Source of the DNA: Edaphochlamys debaryana
Taxonomy: Eukaryota; Chlorophyta; Chlorophyceae; Chlamydomonadales
Length of the DNA: 64,000 bases
Assembly: GCA_016858145.1 (NCBI GenBank)
Contig: JAEHOE010000009.1
Coordinates: 434,001-498,000 of the forward strand
Direction of reading: 5' to 3'
The position numbers and the translations under genes are program-made. Below, in pieces: positions 10,271-22,100 of this stretch. The notes under the pieces were generated by a model. That model was not told the origin of the DNA. It saw only the letters and a list, made by a program, of their open reading frames with translations, and made no database searches. The first letter of the stretch is position 1. Every line of letters begins with the position of its first letter.

Positions 10271-13200
10271 GCTGCGGCGGGGTGTGGCGGTGGTGGCGGG
10301 ATGGGGAGTGGAGGCGATGGCTGGTGGTGCGGCCCCAATATCGCCAGCCCCAGCTGAGGCTCCGGAGCTGGTACCGGCGGTACCGGCACCGGTATGGGGA
10401 TGGGCACTCTGCACCCGTGCGGTGACACGGTCAGGCCGTCAACGTGCGAGCTCCGCCCAGCCTGCGCCTGCAGAGCCTCCGGCACGGCTTCGCCCTCCCC
10501 TCCCACTGTAGCCGTTTCGGAGGATACCGCCGGTCCAGACACGGCCTCCGGCCGCTCCTGCTTGGTCTCTGCCGCCGGATGCAGCGCAGCATTCGACGCC
10601 GTGGCTTGGGCCGCCCCCATGGCGTGCGGCACCGCCGCTGCCGCCCTCGTTGCCGCCATCGTGCCGTGCTGGGTGTGCGGGGCTATGCCAGCCGCCGTGG
10701 CCTGGGCCGCCGCCAAATCCCTCGCCGCCTTCGCCTCGTCGCCCAGCCCCTCCCCAGCCGTCGCCGGGCCAGGCCGAGCTTGCACCCCCGTGCTTGCCCG
10801 CACCCCGCCCAGCGCTGCCAGCTCGGCGCACACCAATCGTACCATCCAGACACCGGGGGCCTGTCAGGGGAAAGGGGAGGGACGAGGCAACAATAGGTCA
10901 GGGCGCTGGGCACGGGACCCGGCACTGGACTGCAGGACGTTGGGTGAGGCGAATGATGGCAAGTGGGAGACAGGGAAGTGGCGAGAGCCCGACGAGGAAG
11001 GTTAGGAAGGAGCTCTTCTTTCCAGCGCACGGCTCAGCTAGCTGTGGGTCCGGCGGCAGACTACCTCGCAAAGGTCTCGTAATCCTTGCCTTGCGCCCAC
11101 CCTCCTACCCTGACCCGATCTCATCGGTGCATCCAGACCAGTATTCCTCCTCCGCTGAACCGCACCTGCAGCCACACCGCAAACACGTCCGGATCCTCCT
11201 TGCACAGCGCCCGCAGCCGCGCCACGGGCGGGCCCGAACCTCCCGCCAGCAGATGGGGCCACATGGTCTCGAGAACGGCATCCAGACTCAGCTCGTGCCC
11301 CGGCGCCATGGCCAGGCCCCGTGCCACGTAGCGCTTGGCCAGCATGCGGAGCCTCTCGGGCTCGAGCTCGGGTGCTGGGCCGGGCGTTGGGAAGCGCGCA
11401 AAGAGCGCCTTCCACACGTGCTTCTTGCCCCCAGAAGGTGCCGCGTTCTCAGCGGCACTCGGCTGAGGCCCGCTGGCGTTGCTCCGACTCAGAGCCCATG
11501 CGTTGGGGCTGGGTGGTGCGGCCATCGGCGCCGCCGTCGAGCTGCCGCTCCCCAGGGGCCCCGCCGGCGCTGCTGCGCTTGCCAGACCCCCCGATGCGGA
11601 TGGGGCTGCAGCGGTCTCCGTCGCTGCCCTGGCTGCCACCGCCGCCTCGCCCAGCCGGGCCAGTGCCGCCCACACCAGCCGTACCATGGGCGTGCTCGGA
11701 GGCTGTCGGGGATGGAGGAGATCATAGGTCACCTTTACAGTAATCCAGAATGGCCACATGTAACACCGGTCGTGGACTGCATCCTAGGCCCCACCCGCCA
11801 CCCGCCCGCACGCCCTCTCCACACGCACACACATCCAGCCCTCACCTGCATCCAGACGTGAAACACGTCCGGCGCCTCCTCGCACAGCTCCCGCAGTTTG
11901 CGGGGGGGCTTGACGCCGCCCATGAGCCGGGGCACCTCTGAGCCCAGGAAGGCGAAGGTGAGCTCGTGAGAGGGCGCCTCCGCCAGTACCTTTGCCGCCA
12001 GGCGCTTAGCGGCGTTCTCCGTGCGCTCGCCCGTTGCGGGGAAGCGCTCAGATAGCGCGTTCCACAGCTGCTTGCTGGGTCTGTGCATATCTGCAGCGCC
12101 GGCGGTGGCTGACGGAGAGCCGGCGGCGGCGCTATGGGCACCGACGGCCGCGGCCGCCGGCGGCTTCTCGCCAGCGAGCTCTGCCGCTGGCGCCACGAGG
12201 GTGGGGCACACCAGCCTCACCACGGCGTCGCTGGCACCCTGCAGCACGAAAGAGGAGCTACGATCAGGATACCGTGTGCGGAGGGCAGGAAGAGAAGGCA
12301 GCCAGAAAGTGAATGGGCTTGAATGGGTCAAGAGCATCGGCACCGCACACGCCCCTATCGTTGCGGAGTGCTCGCACCCCACCACGTGCCCCTGTGCCCC
12401 TGCTGCCCCTGTCATGCCCCACCTGTATGACCACACGGAACACGTCGGGCTCCTCGTCACAGAGCGCCCTCAGCTTGCCGGGCGGCTTCATACCGCCCGT
12501 GTGCCGGGGCAGCTCCGATCCGATCTGGGTCAGATGCAGCTGGAAGCGGGGTGGCGCCATGGCCAGGAGCCGAGCGATGCCCCGCTTCGCCGCCGCAACC
12601 AGACGAGTGCCGCCATCATCGGACTCGGTGTCTGGGGTTTTGGGTGGGGCAGGGAAGCGGCGGAGCAGGGCTTCCGAGAGCCGCTGCGCCGCGGACGTGG
12701 CAGTGCCAAAGCCGCTCGGGCCGGCCGCCATTGTCGCTGCCTGCATCTGCTGTGGGCTCAGCCGTGCCTGCTCCTGCAGGGTCGTCGGCCCCGACGGGCG
12801 CGAGCCCCCCTCAGGCCATGAGCCCGTGTCGGATAGGCTGGGCAGCTCCCCCTCGGCAGCCGCGGCCTGGGGCCCCGTGGTGCCGGCCGCCGCCTCGCCC
12901 AGCGCTGCCAGCTCAGCCCACAGCAGCCGCACCGCCCAGGTGCCGCGAGGCTGCGAGAAGGGGGAAGAATGAGAACGAGTTTGATAAAGGGCACACATAC
13001 CGTATAACGACAGGAGCGGAGCCCATTAAGACTGGAGCCCGTCGTTTCATCCTCGGCTACGGCCAGCTGGGTACAAGTGGTGGGAGTCTTTGCAGCGGCC
13101 ACTCGGCGGCCCCGCAGCCTGCCCCCAAACCTCTCCCACCTGCTCCCACACGGCGAACACGTCCGGCTCCTCCTCGCACAGCGCCCGCAGCCGCTCAAGG

Positions 13201-16200
13201 GGAGGGCCCGAGCCCGCGAGGAGCCGCAGATGCTCTGGTGCCGCACTCAGAAGGGCGCCTACGCTCAGCTCGTGCCCAGGCGCCGTGGCCAGGGCCTTGG
13301 CGACGTAGCGCTTGGCCGCCGCCCAAAGTCGTTCAGGCTCGAGCTCGGGACCACTGCCGGGAGAGGGGAAGCGGCCGATGAGGGCTGCCTGGAGCTGAGT
13401 ACTTGTGGCCGGCGCGCCACCCGAGCAGGCAGCAGTGGTGCTGTGGACAGCCGCGTTTCTCGTCGCCCCAGGGGCGGGCCCCGGGCCAGCGCCCCAGACC
13501 AGGCGCACCATGCAGTGCGTGGGCGGCTGCTGCGGGGTTGCAAGCCAGCCAAGCCGGGAATATCAATGCGGGCTGTGAGGGTTCAGAGCTTCATCTACAG
13601 CAGAACCATACATACGGGGCCCCCTGTCGATCCCTCCCTCCCACCCTCCCCACCTGCTCCCACACGACAAACACGTCCGGCTCCTCCTCGCACAGCGCCC
13701 GCAGACTGCGGGGAAGCTTGACGCCGCCCAAGAGCCTGGGCACCTCTGAGCCTAAGGACGAGAGGGACAGCTCGTACCTCGGTGCCCCGGCCAGCAATTG
13801 GGCGGCGGCGCGCTTGGCGGCGAGTGCGAGGCGGTTGGGGTCATTGGGGCTGAGCGGCCGGAAGCGGTGGACGAGTGCCGACAGAAGCTGCCCCTGCGGC
13901 GACGGCGCAGCAGGGGCGCGGCCGGCGCCGCCAGCACCTGCTCGTACCTCCGCCGCCACCGCCCCTGCTGCGGGCTGCCGCCCTGCCGCCGCCTCTGTCC
14001 CCTCCACTCCTTCCACGGCCGCCGCCCCTGCCGCCCGCCGCAGCGCCGCCACGTCCAGGCGAAGCCACTCCTGCCCACCGCTCGTGCGTCCCAAGCAGAA
14101 AGCGCCCCGGCTCCCGGGGGCGAGCAGGAAGGGCTTGAGCTGGGGCCACTTGTAGGCAGGGTTGCGCCACAGGCCTGAGCGGCATTGGCCAAAGCGGGAG
14201 GCGTCGGCACGCCGGAGGCAGTAGACAAGAAGATAAGAAGCGGGCGTTCAGCTCAACGCAGCTGCCTTAAAATCCTTTTGCCCCCCATCGCCTGCCTGCA
14301 GTGTCACCTGTGCAGTCCCCAGCAAACACACCAAGGCTGCAGCCCCTCCCTTATTCAGCTCCTCCCACCTGTGGGCTCCTTGCGCAGGTGAGTTACGAGC
14401 TGGGGCATGGCGCATGCCAGCTCCCCCGTGTGCGGCTGGGGGCTGGACGCGAGCCAGGCGGCGATGGCACGACGGACGACGTTCTCGGGCAGGCCCTGGT
14501 CCGACAGCCCATTGCCCGGGAAGGCCTGGGGGATAAGGGCCGCAAGCTCCGCAGCAGCAGCCGCCGCTGGTCCTGGCAGCGCTTTCAGCGCCGCCCTTGC
14601 CGCGGCTCCCTGCGCCGAAGGCACGGCAGGTTCCACTGCCGCTGCCGCCACCATGGCCTTGGCCGTCGCCGCTGCCGCTGCCTTGCCCAGCGCTGCCAGC
14701 TCGGCCCACACCAGCCTCACCCTCAAGGTTCCAGGGGGCTGCGAGGAATGAAGCCGGGATCACAGATGTGGAACAGAGAGCCGCATGAGGGGAAGCTCCC
14801 CAAGCCCCTCCCTGCTGCCTCGGCGTATGTTAAGTAAGAGCCTCCCAGTAAGAGCCTCCCACGAAGAGCAGCTCTTCTTCATGACTTCCCGCACTCTACC
14901 ACCCTCGTTCCACCCCACCTGCAGCCGTACGGCGAACACGTCCGGCTCCTCTTCGCACAGCGCCCGCAGCCGCTCAAGGGGAGAGCCCGAGCCCACTGGG
15001 AATCGCAGTTGCTCGGGTGCCGCGCTCAGAAGGGCGCCGATGCTCAGCTCGTGCCCAGGCGCCATTGCGAGGGCCTTAGCCACGTGGCGCTTGGCCGCGC
15101 TGCGAAACCGCTCCGCCTCCAGCTCGAAAGCAGCGCCCGGAAAAGGGAAGCGCGCAAGAAGCGCCGTGCGCAGGGCTCTCTGGGTGGCAGTGGCGCTGGA
15201 AGGAGCCGGCGGAGGCCTCGAGCGCGCGGCATGTGCCGTTGCCAGCGGGGCAGGCCTCGGGCCAGCGCCCAACAGCAGGCGCACCATGCAGTGCGTGGAT
15301 GGCTGCGGCGGGAGGGCCAACGAATACAGTGAAGTGATGTGAGCGATCAGAGCTAGGCCAGTCAATGCGGTGTGCTCTACTGTGCCATCCCACCAACCCG
15401 CAGCCTCGCTAGCCACCCACCTGCAGCCGTACGGCGAAAACGTCTGGCTCCTCCTCGCACAGCGCCCGCAGCCTTCGCGGGGGCTTGGCGCCGTTCAGGA
15501 CCCTCGGCACCAGCTCCTCCAGGCGCGCAAGGCTGAGCTCGCCAGAGGGCGTCTCGTCGAGGAGGAAAGCGACGGCCCGCTTGGCCGCGTTTTCGAGGCA
15601 CCGGGGGTCAGTGGGGGCGAGTGACGGAAACCGGCGCTGGAGGGCCTCGTGGAGAGACTCGCGCGGTGGCGACGGCGGCGGCGGCGGTGGCGGCGGCGGC
15701 GGCGGAGCAGCCGCGGCGGCACCCGGTGGTGGCGGCGGAGCGGCGGCTGTGGGAGCTGGTGACGTCACCAGCGGAAGCGCTTGCGTGGATGAGTAATCCG
15801 CCACGGTCCGTGGCGACGCCGCGTCCCCAGCCGCGGCCACGCCTGCCACGGCTGCGGTTTCTGATGACTCAGTGGCGGGCACCAGGGCAGCCGCTGCCAC
15901 CATAGCCTCCGCCGCGTCTGCCCCTATCGCTTCCACCTCCACGTCAGCCGCCCGCCGCAGCGCCGCCACGTCCAGGCGCACCCACTCGTGGCCCTTGCCC
16001 GCTTCGCCCCCCACCACAAACACGCCCTGGCTCTCGGGCGCGAGCAGGAAGGGCTTGAGCTTGGGCCACTTGTATGCGGGGTTGCGCCAGGGGCCTGAGG
16101 AGCATGAGCAGGCAGGTTGACAATGAGGGCACGATCAACTGACGATGAAGTGAAAATGAGGCGTGGCGACGCCCCTCTTGATTGGTGTACGGTTTCCCTC

Positions 16201-17335
16201 CAGCAACCCGGCAAGCACGTCAACCCCTTTGTACAACCTCGCTCACCCCTAGGGTACCTCCGCAGGTGCTCCCCCAGCTGGGGCATGGCGCATGTCAGCT
16301 CCCCGGCGTGCGGCTGGGGGCTGGTTGCGAGCCAGGCGGCGATGGCTCGACGGGAGGTGGCCTCGGGCAGGCCCTGGGCCGACAGCCCATCTCCCGGGAA
16401 GGCCCGGGGAATCAGGGCCGCCAGCTCCGCAGGGTCCATGGCTCCCAGCAGTGCGGCCAGGGCTCCCTCTGACGCGGTTCCCTCCGCCGCCGCATCACCT
16501 CTCGTGACATCAGAACCGGCGGCCTCGACCGGCAAGGCCCTGTCCCCCGGCCCTGACCCTGGCCCCTCACCCCGCACAGCGCCATCTGGCGTGCGTGCGT
16601 CCTCAACAGCCGGCGCTGCGGCGGCCTGCTCCGCTTCCGCCGGGGCGGCCGAGCAGGCCGCGCCATGCGACGTTGTTGAAGGCCCCGCCGTCTCCACTGC
16701 CGCTGCCGCTGCCGCTGCCAGTGCCGCCTCCGTAGCCTTGGCTGCCATCCCCAGCGCCGCCAGCTCGGCGCACACCAGCCGCACACTCCAGAAACCGGGG
16801 GCCTTGCATGGAAGGAAGGAGGAGGGAAACGCAGGAAGACTCACATGGAAGGAGGGAAGGAGGAGGAAAAGCAGGGAGGCGTAGGGAGGGCATGCCGGCA
16901 TCCAATGACCCCCCGCCCAACCTTCCTTCCCACCTGCTCCCGCACGGCGAACACGTCGGACTCCTCCTCGCACAGCGCCCGCAGCCGCTCCAGGGGAGGG
17001 CCCGAGCCTCCCTCCAGAAGGTGGGGCCACATGGTCTGGAGGATAGCGTCCAGAAGGAGTTCGTGCGCCGGCTCCCTGGTGAGGACCTTGGCGACGTAGC
17101 GCTTAGCCTCCGCCCAGAGCCGCTGAGGCTCGAGCTCCGGAGCAGGGCCGGGGGACGGGAAGCGGCGGTTGAGGGCAGCATAGAGGTGCTTGGACGTGCA
17201 GGGGACCGCCCGGACTGCCGCCTGTGGGCCGCCTTCGCCTTCGGCGCCTACAGACGTTGCTGCTCCCGCCAACGACACTTCCCCCGGGTCAGTAAACAGA
17301 TTATCCTCATATCCGGCGGCCGCTTCGCTGCTCAT
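9327..17335 (-). CDS. Giant multi-LOTUS-like protein with C-terminal exonuclease-like domain
   Basis: Twelve exons on the minus strand: 17335-16934, 16802-16247, 16094-15421, 15302-14919, 14738-14369, 14174-13654, 13526-13140, 12950-12423, 12238-11846, 11702-11166, 10860-9922, 9785-9327. They join in a single open frame of 2,049 codons plus stop, a strong sign of an intact gene. It encodes about eight modules of one type (RFP...AKRYVAK.LA..P.HEL, then [14 protein letters not shown], intron, WMVRLV) and two of a second type ([14 protein letters not shown]...RRAIAAWLA, intron, [18 protein letters not shown]...WVRLD). Both resemble the winged-helix LOTUS/OST-HTH RNA-binding domain. A Pro-Val hinge leads to an EXD1/Egalitarian-like 3'-5' exonuclease fold ([50 protein letters not shown]) without the expected acidic residues. 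The ATG at 17335 is chosen because nothing upstream looks like a module; an acceptor-like CAG at about 17370 leaves room for a further 5' exon. Confidence 0.8.
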
Positions 17336-18162
17336 GTCGCTGGCTTCGGCGGGGGGCGACACGTCCTGCGAGTAGGGGTAGGGCGGGGCTACCTGTGACG
17401 GTTACTCGCTGAACGGTGACATGTAGCAGCAATATAGCTTCAAAGGTCCAGGAACCCGCGGCGTGGCGTAAATTCCGCGTACCGGGACAATGGCCACGCC
17501 CGAAAGTGCTCGTTTAAGAGTCTGGACGTCACCAGCTGCTCACACACGCACACCAGCTGACCAGGTTCAGCAGGTAGGGGGCGACCAGCAGCAGTCGCCC
17601 GGCCGAGTTCCCAAGACCTCGCTTTTCGCCAAGGCGATAGAAGCGAGAAGCGCTTATAATTTATCCTCGGGCACTAGCGCTCTGATGGTGCATGGCTCGC
17701 GACGTCTTGTGAGGTCATCCCGCGCGCCATACATTCATCGTAACTGGCTGGCTGAACCAACTACAGCATAAAACGGATTATCCATAATTGTGTGTGTGCT
17801 TGAAGGCCCATGAAGCCCGGTTAAGCAGATCCAAGTGCGCCAGATCCGCGCCACCTGTCCGGGTGAGGCGGGCCCCTTCCGCCAAGGCGCCAACCCTCCC
17901 CAGCCCGTCACCTGCCCCAGTCGTGTGCACTTCACCTGCCCAGGGGCATCCCTGAGGGAATAGCGTGGTAAGCTGACGGCTGTCCCTGCAGCCGGCCAAG
18001 CCGTGCCAAGCATGGCCTTCCCGACGTTGCCCCGCGGCGACTGATGGTCCACTCTTGATCACCTCTGCAACTCGGCCAAAATCGGAATCATATGCCCAGC
18101 GAGTGCTCTCTCCTGGTCCAGGCCGTGCCCTCGTGCGTGCTTGCATTACGCGCTTCGTCGCC
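17336..18162. promoter_or_regulatory. Upstream region of the giant gene
   Basis: No exon is convincing apart from the acceptor-like CAG at about 17370. The stretch presumably carries the promoter of the minus-strand gene starting at 17335. The segment around 18055-18110 is an imperfect copy of 18580-18640, so the local host sequence was already duplicated before the MITE inserted. Confidence 0.35.
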
Positions 18163-18170
18163 TCTGCGAC
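18163..18170. repeat. Target-site duplication, left copy (TCTGCGAC)
   Basis: Identical to 18577-18584 on the other side of the MITE. Removing the element and one copy gives a sequence resembling the tandem host copy near 18060. Confidence 0.8.
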
Positions 18171-18576
18171 CAGGGTTGCCAATACGTATCAGTCCCCGTA
18201 TTGATACGGATACGTATTAATACGGATACGGCCTCTCGCTGCCGTATTAATACGGCATGCGGCGCGGGGGTACCGGCCGGGCAGCCGGGAGCCGGCGGCG
18301 GGGGGGGGGTTGCTGGGGTGCTGGGGTGCGTCGGTCGGCAGCTCAGCCGTCCGTTCCGCCGTAGCCAATGCCCTGCGCGTTCCCTGCGCTTCTATGTGAA
18401 CGCGGAGCGCATTCGCTCGTGCACAAGACGGCAGTATGGGCTGCCGTACGCTGCCGTATTAATACGGCTGGGCGCCGCCGTATTAGAGCCGTATCAAGCC
18501 CTATTAGCGAGGAGGGGGCCGTATTGCGTATTAATACGCGTATTGGCCCCGTGGGCTGCCGTATTGTGCAACCCTG
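18171..18576. mobile_element. 406-bp hAT-type MITE
   Basis: The element begins CAGGGTTGCCAATACG and ends CGTATTGTGCAACCCTG, near-perfect terminal inverted repeats. It is flanked on both sides by the same 8 bases, TCTGCGAC (18163-18170 and 18577-18584). An 8-bp target duplication with CAGGG termini is the signature of the hAT superfamily. It has no coding capacity, so it is a non-autonomous MITE. Its interior is unusually AT-rich for this genome and carries repeated palindromes of the type GCCGTATTAATACGGC (18241-18256, again near 18460). Confidence 0.85.
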
Positions 18577-18584
18577 TCTGCGAC
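18577..18584. repeat. Target-site duplication, right copy (TCTGCGAC)
   Basis: Matches 18163-18170 exactly and abuts the right inverted repeat of the MITE. Confidence 0.8.
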
Positions 18585-19115
18585 TCTGCCAAGATCGAAT
18601 CATATGCTCATAGTGCTCCCTCTTTGGCGCTCAGACTGGGCCGCGGCATCAGGTGCCTCTGGAATGGCAGCTCTCCAGCTTGCTGAGTCCCTCCTTGGCC
18701 TCACATCCCACACATCCTCGCAACAGTCGCAAGAAGCAGGGCGGGTCCACCTTGCTTCGCCCACCCCATGCGGTAATGGGTTTCATGCGTTTCAGCTCGT
18801 GCCCACCTCCCCCACACTCCAGGCCCCGCAAGGGAGAACACAACCGAGTACCGCGGCGATTACCCTGGAGCTTGCGCTTAGTCTGATTCCTGACTGGCGA
18901 ACTGGTGTGAAAGCCATTGACCCGACCTAGCGATCGACACGTTCAGGAAGCCCACCTCATTGCCCTCCGCCACCAGTTCTCCGCCCCGCCCCGCGCCCGC
19001 TCCGCGCCTGCAAGCGAGGGAGTCACTCTGCAAGACCAAAAGCAAAATAAGCGACGCTGCCATGGCCACATGGACCCTGCCCTGACCTCATGGGCCCCGG
19101 CCGTCGCCACTGCTG

Positions 19116-22100
19116 TTACGGCATCCGCAACCCCACCTCCCCCACAGACGCCAGGTAGCTCGCCTCCCACAGCGCCGGCCACAGCTCCGGAAGGTGCCGG
19201 GCGCTGGCCGCCGCCGCCGCCACCTGGCTCGGGCTCAGCGGCCGGCTGCCCCACGCAGCGCCGCCGCCCTCGCCCGGCCCCAGCTCATCCCTCAGCGCCG
19301 CAAAGTGGACCGCCGAGAGCGCCGCCAGCAGATCCGGCCGGTCCGCCCACAGCCCCGCCGCCGCCAGGCCGGAGCGCAGGGCGCTGACGTGGGCGGACAC
19401 CGCTGCGAGGGAGAGCGACGGAGCCCCGTCAGCAGCGGACGAGGAGGAGGCCACGAAGGTTGAGGGAGGCGGTGGAGGCGGCGGCGGTGGCTGGGGAAGG
19501 CGGAGCATGGCCGTCAGCCCCGTCAGCACCAGGCGTGTGTCCAGGAGGGGGGCGGCGGAGGCCCCACCCCAGGCCGCCTCGAGCACTCGCACCTGCACGC
19601 CGGGGGCGCACGGATCTGGTTATGCTCGGTTCAGGGTATGTCAGCACAGAAGAGAAACATTCCTGCGCTGCGCAGAAGTCCCTATCTAGGCCTTGCCCAC
19701 AAGAACCCATCGGCTGAAAGCCCCGCGCGTCCCCTCTCACCTGCCCTCTTCCGTGCACCACCTTGCCCAGAGCCGGGTCCTCCAGCAGCCCACGGAGTCC
19801 GAACAGCAGCAGCCGAGCAGCCTCGGCCCCCGCCCTGCCGCCGCCGTGCAGCCCTTCAGCGGCAGTCAGGTCCACCACATACACCGCGCCGCCCGATGCC
19901 ACTCCACCCTCGGCCGCTCCCGCCTCCGCCACTGGCGGCGCGTACAGGCACACGACTGCCGGATCCCCGCCGTACGAGTGTACGGCAAGGCCCAGGTGTG
20001 TGCACGTACGGCAGTGCTGCAGCATGGCCGCCAGGGCGGGGGTGAAGGGGTCGGACACGACGAGGACGAGAGGCCGAGGAAGAAGCAGCTCCGACACAGC
20101 GTTAACGGCCGTCTCGGTCACCGGGGCTGGCGATGGGGCTGGCACCGGCACCGGCACTGGGACGGGTATCGGTATCGGGATTGGGGCGAACCCCGGCGGC
20201 GGGAGCAGAGTGGGGCCCACCACCTCCGGCGGTCGCTTCGCCGTGGGGGGTGCTGGGACTGGCACCGGAACCGGAACCGGAACCGGGGCAGACATCGGCG
20301 GTAGCACAGGCACGGGCACGGGCACCGGGACTCGCATCGGCACCGGCGCGGCCTCGGGTTGCAGCCCCGCGGTGCCAGCCGCCGCCGCACCCAGCGATGC
20401 GAGCTCGGCACCCGCCACGGTCTCCTCCACTCCCTCCGCTGCGGCCGCCCGCCTCAGAGACGGCACATCCAGGCACACCCAGTCGGACCCGAGCACCTTG
20501 CCGTCCGCAACGGCAAACACGCCCCGGCTCTCGGGGGCGAGAAGGAAAGCCTTGAGCCGGGGCCACTTGTAGGCCGGGTTGGGCCACAGGTCTGCCGATC
20601 AAGGGCAAGTTGGGTAGGGACGTACAGAACCGGTAACGGTTGGGAAATGCAAGGCCTCCCGCGTTCGGCTGTGCTTGGCAGAGTTAGCACTCTACCGGTA
20701 CCCACCGCCCACCGCCTTGGGACGCAGCTTCAGCTCACGTTTGTCAGCCGGGCGCACCTGCATGCTCGCTGCGGAGGTGCTGGCCCACGAGATTGACCTT
20801 GCAGGCGTGGGGCGCGAGGCCCGGGCCGGGGCTGGACGCGAGCCAGGCGGCGATGGCTCGACGGGCGGCGGCCTCGGGCAGGCCCTTGGCCGACAGCCCA
20901 TCGCCCGGAAAGGCCCGGGGGATGAGGGCCGCCAGCTCATCAGGGTCTGATGCCGGGTGTGCAGGCAGCGCAGCAGGGGCCTCCTCTGCGTGTGCGGAAA
21001 CCGACGCCGCCTTCGCCTTGCCCAGCTTCGCCAGCTCGGCCCACATGAGCCGCACCATCCAGACACCGGGGGCCTGAGGACGGAGGGAAGTCCGGGCGTA
21101 AGGCACCGTGTGTTCCCCTGTGAAGGAACAGGAAACCCCGTCAAGAAGATCACCCCATGCCCTTGACTGATGCCTCTCCCACAATCCCCCCGCCCACCTG
21201 CTCCCACACGGCGAACACGTCCGGCTCCTCCTCGCACAGCGCCCGCAGCCGCTCCAAGGAAGGGCCCGAGGCCCCCTCCAGCACATGAGCCCACATGGTC
21301 TTGAGGATGCAATCAAGCGGCAGCTCGTGACGCGGCGCCTTGGCGAGGACTTCGGCCGCGTAGCGCTTGGCCGCCATGCGGCGCCGCTGAGGCTCCAGCA
21401 CGGCCCTTCGAGCGATAGGCGGGAAGCGGGTCCTCAGGGCCGCCCACAGGGACTTGGAGCTCGCTGGGGTTGAGCAGAAACCAGCAGCACGGACGCAAAC
21501 AGGAGGACTAGCCGCCTCCACCGCACTGGGCCCAGACGCAGAGGCACCTGTGTCGCCGAGCCCACTGCGGCCGGCCGCCGCCCCGGCAGCGGGGCCTGGC
21601 GGCGCCTCTGCGCCCCGCTCTGCCGCAGGGGACGATGCCGGAATCGGCACGGGAACCATGGGGGCTGGCGCTGCGATGAGGGGAGGCTTCGGGCGCGGCA
21701 GCGACAGCGGCTGCGGTTGCAGTCCCGAAACTGGAGCGGGCGGTTGCGCAGGCATGGCTGGTTCACCGGCCGGGCCGAGCAGCTCGTCTTCCGCCGCCGC
21801 CACGGCTGGTACGAGGGCGACCTCCACCGGCTGCTGTCCCGACGATGCGGCGGGAAGCTTCTCTCCTATCGCCGCTCCCACCACAGCAGCCTTCGCCTCT
21901 GTGCTGCCGCTGACGTCCGCCGCCGGGCCTTGCTGAGCGTGGGGTGCCGGGCCAGCCGCCACCTCGCCGAGCGCCTCCTGCGCAATGGTCGCCGCCGGAG
22001 GGGTAGTTGCCGCCGCCGCCGCGGCCGTCGCCAGCACCGCAGCCGCAGCTGCGGCCGCTGCTGCTGCTGCCGCCGCGCCCAGCGCCGCTAGCTTGGGGCA

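Noticed and set aside
10394..11861. Long plus-strand open frames (for example 10394-11005 and 10650-11861)
   Set aside because: They are antisense shadows of the GC-rich giant minus-strand gene: they cross its introns, and their composition is only Arg/Pro/Ala-rich with no domain.
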